Shown piece after piece: positions 24,023 to 30,687 of a stretch of 30,687 nt of DNA. Each line of letters opens with the position of its first letter. Position 1 is the first letter of the stretch. The stretch is from a virus. The stretch covers positions 1-30,687 of the IMG/VR virus record IMGVR_UViG_3300047552_002923; one strand, 5' to 3'. The position numbers and the translations under genes were made by a program. The notes under the pieces are model-generated. The model was not told the DNA's origin. It saw only the letters and a program-made list of their open reading frames with translations, and made no database searches.

Positions 24023-24030
24023 TATTTATA
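24023..24030 (-). promoter_or_regulatory. T4-type late promoter at the 570-aa nuclease gene
   Basis: Exact TATAAATA only 6 bases before the ATG at 24016. By T4 spacing the transcript would begin at or within a base or two of that A, making the mRNA leaderless, or leaving about 12 untranslated bases if Met5 is the start. The transcript would continue into the first terminase half. Confidence 0.65.
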
Positions 24031-24068
24031 CTAAATTCCAAAATTATTCAATGATATACTCTGGATTT

Positions 24069-24671
24069 TTAACTATCTTCTTTGAATAAAGTCCCAGGTG
24101 ACTCCTTATTCACAATCTCTTTATCAACTTCGACCTGAACTTCTTTCATATTATCAAACCCCTGTTGTCTGATAGCTTTTAGAGCATCCGACATTGAACC
24201 TATTATCAAAACATTACCAGCACCATTTCCATTTGGTAGTCCTGCGGTGGCAGATTTTTCTTTCAAGTCAACTTTTCTTTTTTCTAGAGATAATTTGGTT
24301 TTATCATTTTCAACATCACCAAGTTGTTTTACAGCAGCGGTCACAGCATTTGCCATAGCGGACATACATTCGCCCATTCGACCCGTTGGATCCAATGTCA
24401 TCTCGTCTTGCATCTGTCTCAAAGAAGTCAAACCGATGGTTGTAATTTCCTTAAGCGCCTCTTTAATAAATCGCTCATCACCAAGATCTTTAACCTTTTC
24501 GAGATTTGCCCGTACTTTGTCGGATTCTTCTTTACGTTCTAAATATCTTTTTCTAGCTTCTTCTTCTTTCATGCTTTGCAATGTTTTAGTAGAAGGACTG
24601 GAATCAAAATCTTTCATCGTATCGGATATATCCAGAATTGAATCTATTTTATCTTTTGATATTTTTCCCAT
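24069..24671 (-). CDS. 16: Small terminase subunit gp16 (200 aa)
   Basis: I choose the ATG at 24669-24671 (MGKISKDKID) because AGGTG lies 6 bases upstream. A GTG three codons earlier is in frame but has no ribosome site and overlaps the gp15 stop. Position between gp15 and gp17 is that of T4 gp16. By eye, DKIDSILDISD near the start matches DINKLLDISD of T4, and NVLIIGSMSDAL near residue 155 matches the ATVFMGSPTELM segment. The centre is a long charged helical region, suiting the coiled oligomer-forming core of small terminases. It recognises DNA and stimulates gp17. At 200 aa it is longer than T4 gp16 (164 aa), mostly in the helical region. Confidence 0.85.
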   Translation of the reverse strand: MGKISKDKIDSILDISDTMKDFDSSPSTKTLQSMKEEEARKRYLERKEESDKVRANLEKVKDLGDERFIKEALKEITTIGLTSLRQMQDEMTLDPTGRMGECMSAMANAVTAAVKQLGDVENDKTKLSLEKRKVDLKEKSATAGLPNGNGAGNVLIIGSMSDALKAIRQQGFDNMKEVQVEVDKEIVNKESPGTLFKEDS

Positions 24672-24676
24672 AGATT

Positions 24677-25648
24677 TCACCTATTATTATTTTCATTATC
24701 CAAACCCCTTTGTATATCGGCATCCGGTATACCATATAGGTAATTTGGTTGTTGTATTTCGTTTGGATTTTGTGGATTTGGGTTTTTTCCAGTAACGGGT
24801 TGATTCGAAGACAACCCATCTCTATATTGCCAACCCATATATTCATTCATATTATTATCAAATTGAACTTTATAACTCCATATCTTAGCATCCATGTCTA
24901 GATAATTTGAAGACCCAGACACATCTGGGAGAGATACGACCGATACCTCCGAACCCTCCACCGTTGGTTCGGGGGCGCCTCGTTTGGTAATATCCATACC
25001 AATACGAGTGCTGATTCTTTTGATGGGTTTGGATATTGGGAGTTGCGGTTTATAAAAGTTACACTCCATTCGGAATCCCAAATTACATTGGAGAACCCTT
25101 CTGTCAGGGTCGGACAATTCAACTACGAAATTAGGAGTAACTGATTCGAGAACAACCTTGACCTGACGCTCGCTACCAACACCACGTTCGTAGAGAGATA
25201 CTGGTGCCTCGGGATTGAAAAATGGAAGTATATTTTCTAAAAGTTGTGCCATGTCTGACATATACTTCGTCCATAGAGTCAACTCTATATTTAAATCATA
25301 TGGAACCGTTTGCATATCCATAATAATATATGGATCTTCCTGTGATTCATAATCAACCAAAACTCTTCTTTTTTCTAATTGTCCCCTTTGCCGCTCTTGA
25401 TTTCTTGATATCCCATTCCAAGTTATAGACATTCGAGGTAGATAGTTTGGAGGATTTTTATCTGGTGTGGACGGGTCCGCCATTAACTCGGATACGACTT
25501 TCTCTTTTGGTGCAAGTGTTACCGGTACGGGTTTCCACCCAATCGCCTTCCCATCCTTATCGTAATTTATAACGGACATTTCATTGAAAATATCTGCAAA
25601 GGACGTGACATGCGTTAATATAACATTATTAAAGAAGTAAGAATACAC
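24677..25648 (-). CDS. 15: Tail completion / sheath stabiliser gp15 (323 aa)
   Basis: The start codon is GTG (25646-25648), supported by AGGAG 9 bases upstream. The N-terminus (YSYFFNNVILTHVTSFADIFNEM) and the middle (MSITWNG, VPYDLNIELTLWTKYMSDMAQLLENILPFF, then YERG) run parallel to T4 gp15 (YELSIFTRYEDDMFQIVEQILPYF). In T4, gp15 caps the finished tail and joins it to the head neck. The C-terminal 100 residues extend beyond T4 gp15 (272 aa), with a Pro/Asn-rich end (PNPQNPNEIQQPNY). The neighbours gp14 and gp16 are as in T4. The gene ends just before the gp16 start. Confidence 0.92.
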   Translation of the reverse strand: MYSYFFNNVILTHVTSFADIFNEMSVINYDKDGKAIGWKPVPVTLAPKEKVVSELMADPSTPDKNPPNYLPRMSITWNGISRNQERQRGQLEKRRVLVDYESQEDPYIIMDMQTVPYDLNIELTLWTKYMSDMAQLLENILPFFNPEAPVSLYERGVGSERQVKVVLESVTPNFVVELSDPDRRVLQCNLGFRMECNFYKPQLPISKPIKRISTRIGMDITKRGAPEPTVEGSEVSVVSLPDVSGSSNYLDMDAKIWSYKVQFDNNMNEYMGWQYRDGLSSNQPVTGKNPNPQNPNEIQQPNYLYGIPDADIQRGLDNENNNR

Positions 25649-25676
25649 TTTTATTGTCTCCTAATATTAGATAATT

Positions 25677-26462
25677 TCACCAATGTCCCCAATCCATTTT
25701 ATCCTTACCACTTCTACTTATTATACCACGACCACCGGGCATCACTGGATTTCCATTCTCATCAACTCCATCTGCTATGTGCTGAATAGCATCGTTATCA
25801 CCATGATACGATCCGCCTTTATTGTCTTTAGTAAGACCTGGGACCTTATATTTCTCTTTTATTTCACCATCAACATTTATCAAGTCCGCTGGAGAGTTTG
25901 GAAGCACATTGCCCTCGCTATCAGTATGTCCATATCTTTCACCATCACCAATCTCAGCGGGAGATATCTCACGCTCCTTAGCAATGATGGTATATGTTGT
26001 TCTATGTCCGAAAATGTTACCCTGAACACCAAGAGTAGATTCGGTTACATGCATAACTTCAAAGACCTGATTCGTTATATCTTTTACGAAAGTAAATTGA
26101 TCAGATGGAAGAGGTTTCCTGCCAACAATATCTCTAAATGATTGATGGTGGAGATGCATGGTGAATTCTACTTTATTCGTCATACCATATTGGTTAAACA
26201 AAACATTTTCTTGGACAGAACCACCTTCAATAATCGCAGTAATCATAACCTTTCTAGGATATTTTTTGTTAGGATCTTCCCCGAATACTTTATTCATTGG
26301 ACTGGTTATATCAACCTCCACTGGATACCATTCACACGGAACACCATATATATTAAATATTTCATTGGCAATATCGTCATAAAATTGAAACTCCGAGGAG
26401 TTCGACATCGCCCCTTTATATTGATCCCAAAAGTTCTTTTGATCTAAGTTATTAATTGACAT
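25677..26462 (-). CDS. 14: Neck protein gp14 (261 aa)
   Basis: ATG at 26460-26462; the ribosome site is weak (GGA about 7 bases upstream) and lies inside the end of the preceding nuclease gene, which overlaps it by 19 bases. The protein matches gp14 neck proteins in length (T4: 256 aa) and layout: FYDDIANEIFNIYGVPCEWYPV near 27-48, a VMITAIIEGG strand, and FTMHLHHQSFRDIVGRKPLPSDQF near 100-120. Residues after about 175 form a polar C-terminal tail. With gp13 it forms the collar to which tail and whiskers bind. The native ribosome site may have been altered by insertion of the nuclease gene. Confidence 0.9.
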   Translation of the reverse strand: MSINNLDQKNFWDQYKGAMSNSSEFQFYDDIANEIFNIYGVPCEWYPVEVDITSPMNKVFGEDPNKKYPRKVMITAIIEGGSVQENVLFNQYGMTNKVEFTMHLHHQSFRDIVGRKPLPSDQFTFVKDITNQVFEVMHVTESTLGVQGNIFGHRTTYTIIAKEREISPAEIGDGERYGHTDSEGNVLPNSPADLINVDGEIKEKYKVPGLTKDNKGGSYHGDNDAIQHIADGVDENGNPVMPGGRGIISRSGKDKMDWGHW

Positions 26463-27532
26463 ATCGTATCCAATATATTATGTATATCACTGTCATTATA
26501 CCAGTATGGTATAACTATCAGATTTATACCGTTACTTTTACAATATTCATTTAGCAAATTGTCTCTATTTTTTTGCTTTTCAAAATTCTTTGCAGCGTGT
26601 TCTGAAGAAATACCACCGAATCTTATAGGTTTATAATGTTGCTCTCCATTACGCTCTATTATAATTTTCTCATTTATGTAAAAATCTACGAATACATTTT
26701 TATTGTCTATTTTTATATTATACTGTGGTATATACTTTATATTCTTTGATATTAGTATATCTTTTATCTTATTTTCAGATTTCTTGTAGCAGCAGGGACA
26801 CCCACGGTCATCGTTTATTATCCTACTTGGATCGGCGTACCATTTATTATCACACTTCTTACAACCGAAAAGAATCTTTCTTTTAGATCCGATATAGTCA
26901 CCTATTCTATATATGGTTTTATGTTTCAAAAGATAGTCCACTCTTTCGTTAGTGTATCTTTCTTTACCGGAACACCTTGGACAACCGTTACCAGAGATTT
27001 TCTTTAGATTTGATAATCTAGCATTCCATATATATCCGTCTCTTTTACAGCATACTTTTATTTTGTCATTACATCCAGTAAACTCACCAACCCGATATAA
27101 TTGTTTATTGTAAAGAATTAAGTCAACATCGGTTAATGGTGTTACTTCACTCCCACCAACATTACAGTTTGTACATCCTTGGTTGTCATTAATGATATGC
27201 GAAGGTGAATTTTTCCACACTTGGTTGCACTTATTACATTGAATTTTTATAGAAACGTTCATATTGATATATTCATCAATAATAGTTAAATTTCTTTTTT
27301 TAAATTCAGTTTTTATAGTATGTATATCTTTTTTATTATTACCTTTACACTTTGCGCACCCTTTTCCCATATATAAATTACTATATCTACACATCCATTG
27401 ATGAGAATCATGAACACATTCCACTAAAAATGAAGTAGATGTATTAACAAAATCCCCCAATCTTCGTATTCCCCTCTCTGTGAGAATACTATCCACTTTT
27501 TCTACAGAAATTCTTTTGTTAATACTAGGCAA
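26444..27532 (-). CDS. Homing-type endonuclease with four zinc-ribbon-like repeats (362 aa)
   Basis: The start is TTG at 27530-27532, supported by AGGAG 8 bases upstream within the last codons of gp13. Four related units of about 61-64 residues end in G-C-x-x-C at 58-62, 119-123, 183-187 and 244-248; units two and four also carry an internal CxxC followed by W. These look like tandem zinc-ribbon/treble-clef DNA-binding modules. Residues about 252-345 form a PD-(D/E)xK/Vsr-like nuclease with FVDFYINEKIIIERNGEQHY and a later LIVIPYW strand. It separates gp13 from gp14, overlapping both, so it probably homes into that boundary. Its zinc-repeat plan differs from the other nucleases here. Confidence 0.85.
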   Translation of the reverse strand: MPSINKRISVEKVDSILTERGIRRLGDFVNTSTSFLVECVHDSHQWMCRYSNLYMGKGCAKCKGNNKKDIHTIKTEFKKRNLTIIDEYINMNVSIKIQCNKCNQVWKNSPSHIINDNQGCTNCNVGGSEVTPLTDVDLILYNKQLYRVGEFTGCNDKIKVCCKRDGYIWNARLSNLKKISGNGCPRCSGKERYTNERVDYLLKHKTIYRIGDYIGSKRKILFGCKKCDNKWYADPSRIINDDRGCPCCYKKSENKIKDILISKNIKYIPQYNIKIDNKNVFVDFYINEKIIIERNGEQHYKPIRFGGISSEHAAKNFEKQKNRDNLLNEYCKSNGINLIVIPYWYNDSDIHNILDTICQLIT

Positions 27533-28490
27533 AATAAAAGCTCCTAGATGGATAATTATATCTATTATCGTCCAATTCCTTTTCTAACTTATCACGTTCT
27601 TCCCTTCCTTCTCTAAGAAAATATTCACCATTAACAGTTGCCCCACCCGGGAATGATATTCCAGTATATTTGGAAACATTTCTACCACACTGTATCATGC
27701 AAAGAGCGGCTATATATCGTCTAATCCATATATTATCAAACAAAACAGCATCTTCAACTCTCGACCATACGGGTAAAATAACTAAACCAACTGCTTTCGG
27801 CGCTGGAGATAATCTTACCTTCTTACTTTCCTCCATAAATTGAACATCCATTTTTATAGTATATCTTTGTTTTATCATTTCTAGATATTGAAGTCCAAGT
27901 TCATAACCGACCAGATCGGCGCCGCCGCCAGCACCACGAGTCCCATCACCACCTCTAGAACCAAATGAATTAAATTGACCAAATGATCCAGGAGTCCACA
28001 TGGAAGTTCCCACCGATCCAAATCCAGCACCCTGTAAACCACCGATTCCCGTGGACATTATTCCAAGACCGTTTAGAGCAAACCCTCTCTCTAACATAGG
28101 TTCGGTGGCATACTGTTGTGTATTCGTGGATCGTGTGGTTGCCATTACGTCACCAACCGCCAATACATTTTTTGGCAGTTGGTATTCTTGCTTATATACC
28201 AAGAATGGTTGAGCGGATATATCCGAACACAATCCAGATTGATCTTCATAATTTCTAGTTTCGAATTTATACTTACCATCTTGACTTAACTGAGTATATT
28301 CAACTGGTTTTGTTTCAATAACTATATAATTTTCTTCATGACCAGTACCACCAGCATGAAAAGTATAATAATCAATAGCCTCATCTATTAGGTTATCTAT
28401 TTGTGATGGGTCTATTGGTGGTTTAACGGCAGGAGCGCCTAATATTTTATAAACCCAATCCGTAAGCGATGCTCTCGTATTAACTTTCAT
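27525..28490 (-). CDS. 13: Neck protein gp13 (321 aa)
   Basis: ATG at 28488-28490 with GGAG about 8 bases upstream. The N-terminus (NTRASLTDWVYKILGAPAVK, then DNLIDEAIDYYTFHAGGTG) is the standard start of gp13 in T4-like phages. The C-terminus (FDNIWIRRYIAALCMIQCGRNVSKYTG, then FPGG and GEYFLREGREERDKLEKEL) matches the conserved end of the family. A Gly-rich loop lies near 160-190. Length is close to T4 gp13 (309 aa). It closes the packaged head together with gp14. The nuclease gene that follows uses gp13's last codons for its ribosome site. Confidence 0.92.
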   Translation of the reverse strand: MKVNTRASLTDWVYKILGAPAVKPPIDPSQIDNLIDEAIDYYTFHAGGTGHEENYIVIETKPVEYTQLSQDGKYKFETRNYEDQSGLCSDISAQPFLVYKQEYQLPKNVLAVGDVMATTRSTNTQQYATEPMLERGFALNGLGIMSTGIGGLQGAGFGSVGTSMWTPGSFGQFNSFGSRGGDGTRGAGGGADLVGYELGLQYLEMIKQRYTIKMDVQFMEESKKVRLSPAPKAVGLVILPVWSRVEDAVLFDNIWIRRYIAALCMIQCGRNVSKYTGISFPGGATVNGEYFLREGREERDKLEKELDDNRYNYPSRSFYFA

Positions 28491-28541
28491 GTATATTACT
28501 CCATCACTTATTTATCAAAGGCGAAGACAACAAATGAAATA

Positions 28542-29177
28542 TTAAGAAATATCTTTAATTATATTAAAAAGAAACTTATATAGACACATTCTATCGTCTT
28601 TGACTTGTGAATAATCTATACCAGCCTTATCCATAATTTCCTTCAATTCACCTTTTTTCACAAGCATCCAATCTTTAGGGGTTTTAGATTTTAAACTTTT
28701 AAGAGTTTCTTCATCAAACCCCCTCAAATCCGATACTTGGGGAACATTGGTATTTACACTGGTAGATGTTTCTTCCGTTTTAAACATAACACAATCACAG
28801 ATTGTCCAGTGTCCAGGACCCCCAAACGATCCTCCAAAGTGATATTTACCTTTACCATTACATTTTGGGCAATCTTTATCGGGATTGGCATTATCCGGCA
28901 TCTGGATATCACCACCATCATCTTGGGGTTTAACATTTTCTTTAATCTGATTTGAACTCGGCATTCCAACAAATGTAAAAACATTTTCATTGAAATTAAT
29001 CATATCATCGGTATTTTGAATAGAATCGCCAAAATTTTCAAACGATATTCCAGGCATACCATTGACAACCTCATAATATGCCACAAACCTCTCACCCTTT
29101 CCTATTTTTCTAGGAACACCTTCAACCTTTAGAGTAATGAAACCATCAGTAACTTTCCTAAATATAGCCTTCCTCAT
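28542..29177 (-). CDS. Unrecognised protein with a zinc-knuckle insert (211 aa)
   Basis: ATG at 29175-29177; AAGGG lies upstream, overlapping the end of the preceding gene, so the two are probably coupled. Residues 1-70 look strand-rich. Residues about 100-131 hold CPKCNGKGKYHFGG and, after a Gly-rich loop, CDC, which resembles one half of a DnaJ-type cysteine-rich zinc domain. The C-terminal third includes KSKTPKDWMLVKKGELKEIMDKAG and is helical. The gene lies at the head of the neck cluster, so a role in virion assembly is possible. I do not recognise a family. Confidence 0.7.
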   Translation of the reverse strand: MRKAIFRKVTDGFITLKVEGVPRKIGKGERFVAYYEVVNGMPGISFENFGDSIQNTDDMINFNENVFTFVGMPSSNQIKENVKPQDDGGDIQMPDNANPDKDCPKCNGKGKYHFGGSFGGPGHWTICDCVMFKTEETSTSVNTNVPQVSDLRGFDEETLKSLKSKTPKDWMLVKKGELKEIMDKAGIDYSQVKDDRMCLYKFLFNIIKDIS

Positions 29178-29178
29178 A

Positions 29179-29550
29179 TCAACCCTTCATTGGACCCAAT
29201 TTATCGTTAAATTCATTAACACCGTCACCAATTTTATCTTTTCTCTCCTTCGCAAGAATCTCAAATTCTCTTAGATTTTTTCTAGCATCATCTACTGCAT
29301 TTTTCTTTTTTTGCTCTGGAATTTCTCCAGAGTTTAAAACGCTTATTTCGCTTTTTAGTCTATCGTATTCTTCTTCCAACTCTTCCCGTCTTTTTCTAAA
29401 AACTGAAGACATCCTAATATCCATATTAGGACCAGACATAGACTCCAACTTCATAGTTGCTATGACAATTCCCTTCTCAACTTCCTCCATCTCAGCATTC
29501 CGACTCTCCAACATATACTTTATAAGTTTGTCTTTTTCTTGTCTGGTCAT
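29179..29550 (-). CDS. Small coiled-coil protein (123 aa)
   Basis: ATG at 29548-29550 with AAGGA about 7 bases upstream. Nearly the whole sequence is charged and helical, with heptad-like spacing in the segments around 60-75 (RKRREELEEEYDRLKSEI) and 85-108. No cysteines, membrane segment or enzymatic motif are seen. It ends one base before the next gene. It could be a small scaffold, chaperone or structural spacer; no family recognised. Confidence 0.7.
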   Translation of the reverse strand: MTRQEKDKLIKYMLESRNAEMEEVEKGIVIATMKLESMSGPNMDIRMSSVFRKRREELEEEYDRLKSEISVLNSGEIPEQKKKNAVDDARKNLREFEILAKERKDKIGDGVNEFNDKLGPMKG

Positions 29551-29577
29551 ATGATATCCTTTTTAATATTATATCAT

Positions 29578-30687
29578 TTATTTTCTAATATACCTTATAT
29601 GACCACAGTCATATATCCGATATAGTCCTAGTTTCTCTGAAAGAGTTGTCTCGGTGTCGTCGTTGGTGTATGGAATACCTAAAGATATACACTTCTTGAC
29701 AAGTTTCTTTTTATCAAATCCAAACTTATGCTTGCGGCACCATCGGGTGTCAACACCACAATAAGTATAGTCAACATCTAGTATTTTGTCTTCTAAAAAT
29801 CCTATTTTTTTATAGAATTCACTGTTACCCCATCTATTATCGGAGAATGTAACTATAGAAATATCTTTATATATTTTAATGAAGTTATTTAATAGTTTTC
29901 CAGCACCACCAGTTACATTACAACCCTTCACGGCAGCATATCTTTGTAACTCCCACTGACAGTCTCCACTTTTTATTTTACCATGTCTAATGGCGAATGA
30001 CATCATACATACTATATTACCGTTATACTTTAACCCATAGCAAAGACCAGACTTCGAAGGTGATCCTTGAATGTGGTTCGCATTAAAAAAATCCCTTGCA
30101 GAATAACTATCAACTTCAACTATTTCACATTTACGAGCATAAACCTTATCGCCACTTTTACCTAATATACTTGTTATTCTAGATTTACATATATCTGTTT
30201 TGTTTTTCCACTCATCATCAAATATAGTTATCAAACGATAACCAACTTCATTACACATATCATATTTCTTTTTATGGTAACTTCTATCATTCTTAAATTT
30301 TGAAGAGTGCCAAATAACCCCACAGAATTCAAATGCCACTTTTTTAGAGTGACATACTATATCTAATTCATATGGTTCTATAGTATTTTTATCGTTTTGG
30401 ACTGCTTCTGGTTCTATGGATTTTATAAAGTCGTAGAATTCACTTTGACTCTTTCTTTTTGTTGAGGTATAACATTTATCACAAGTAATCTTATAGTAGT
30501 TTCCAGTTATACTTGCCCAACTTTTTTTACACACATCGCCACAATTATTACAAACAAATTGAATTGGAGTAGTGATGTCGGTGTATTCTAACTTATTTTT
30601 AGGGTAGAAATTACAATCAATACATATATTTCTAATTTTCTCACACACTCTTATAGAGTCAGTATTCTTTCTACATCCTAAACACCC
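29578..30687 (-). CDS. Vsr-like homing endonuclease with GNAT-like domain, 5'-partial
   Basis: The frame stays open to the right edge. A GTG at 30646-30648 could be taken as the start, but the 13 codons upstream of it read GCLGCRKNTDSIR, which includes another CxxC that fits the zinc clusters following (CIDC, CNNCGDVC, CDKC). I therefore think the true start lies outside the window. The nuclease core has ELDIVCHSKKVAFEFCGVIWH and LITIFDDEW. The C-terminal domain has NHIQG, VTGGAGKLLNNF, FSDNRWGNSEFYKKIGF and YRIYDCGHIRYI, the same order as the end of the 570-aa nuclease at 22304-24016, so the two are paralogues. It is probably a mobile nuclease inserted upstream of the neck gene cluster. Confidence 0.87.
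   Translation of the reverse strand, partial: GCLGCRKNTDSIRVCEKIRNICIDCNFYPKNKLEYTDITTPIQFVCNNCGDVCKKSWASITGNYYKITCDKCYTSTKRKSQSEFYDFIKSIEPEAVQNDKNTIEPYELDIVCHSKKVAFEFCGVIWHSSKFKNDRSYHKKKYDMCNEVGYRLITIFDDEWKNKTDICKSRITSILGKSGDKVYARKCEIVEVDSYSARDFFNANHIQGSPSKSGLCYGLKYNGNIVCMMSFAIRHGKIKSGDCQWELQRYAAVKGCNVTGGAGKLLNNFIKIYKDISIVTFSDNRWGNSEFYKKIGFLEDKILDVDYTYCGVDTRWCRKHKFGFDKKKLVKKCISLGIPYTNDDTETTLSEKLGLYRIYDCGHIRYIRK

Noticed and set aside
25661-25670. Ten-base palindrome CTAATATTAG before gp15
   Set aside because: Too short and AT-rich to call an operator; it overlaps the ribosome site region and may be chance.
28510-28520. GATAAATA upstream of gp13 as a late promoter
   Set aside because: One mismatch from the octamer in AT-rich DNA; not strong enough to list.
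1-30687. CRISPR arrays, tRNA genes, insertion sequences, attachment sites
   Set aside because: I looked for spaced repeats, cloverleaf-like sequence, transposase motifs and flanking repeats and saw none; the repeats present are all inside coding sequences.

Overview
The window looks like a structural-gene segment of a tailed, contractile-tail bacteriophage distantly related to T4. The signs are recognisable counterparts of T4 gp13, gp14, gp15, gp16, gp17, gp18 and gp19 in T4 order, a tape measure gene, baseplate/hub genes, and exact T4-type late promoter motifs (TATAAATA). Every supported gene lies on the minus strand, so transcription runs from high to low coordinates. Base composition is AT-rich and packing is tight: genes abut or overlap, no gap exceeds about 60 bases, and I saw no tRNA, CRISPR array or convincing intrinsic terminator. 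The host cannot be read from this window.

Layout in transcription order. (1) 30.7-28.5 kb: a homing-type nuclease running off the right edge, then two small unrecognised proteins. (2) 28.5-24.0 kb: neck and tail-completion genes gp13, gp14 and gp15 and the small terminase gp16, with a zinc-ribbon nuclease gene wedged between gp13 and gp14. (3) 24.0-17.7 kb: the large terminase locus. A Vsr-like nuclease gene precedes it. TerL itself is broken inside its Walker A motif into two genes by a split intein with a very short N-fragment (33 aa), a second nuclease gene sits between the halves, and the downstream half carries another, uninterrupted LAGLIDADG intein. Mature TerL would need one trans-splice and one cis-splice, giving about 532 aa. 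(4) 17.6-13.6 kb: tail sheath gp18, tail tube gp19 and an enlarged gp19 paralogue. (5) 13.6-6.3 kb: a gp26-like tail/baseplate chaperone with what looks like a programmed -1 frameshift into a short ORF, the tape measure protein, then gp48-like, gp53-like and hub-like baseplate genes. (6) 6.3-0 kb: small linker-bearing virion-type proteins, a tail-tube-fold protein, an acidic protein, a protein with 279 serines in a 282-residue stretch, and an unrecognised 294-aa protein.

How it works together: the conserved genes package DNA (gp16/gp17), close the head and join it to the tail (gp13, gp14, gp15), and build the tail (gp18, gp19, tape measure, chaperone, baseplate). Mobile nucleases have colonised the gaps of the conserved 13-17 block: four free-standing genes plus one inside an intein. 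The two most notable observations are the fractured terminase (split intein plus nuclease gene at the P-loop) and the frameshift cassette in front of the tape measure gene, which has an internal Shine-Dalgarno, a correctly phased slippery U-run and a downstream hairpin.
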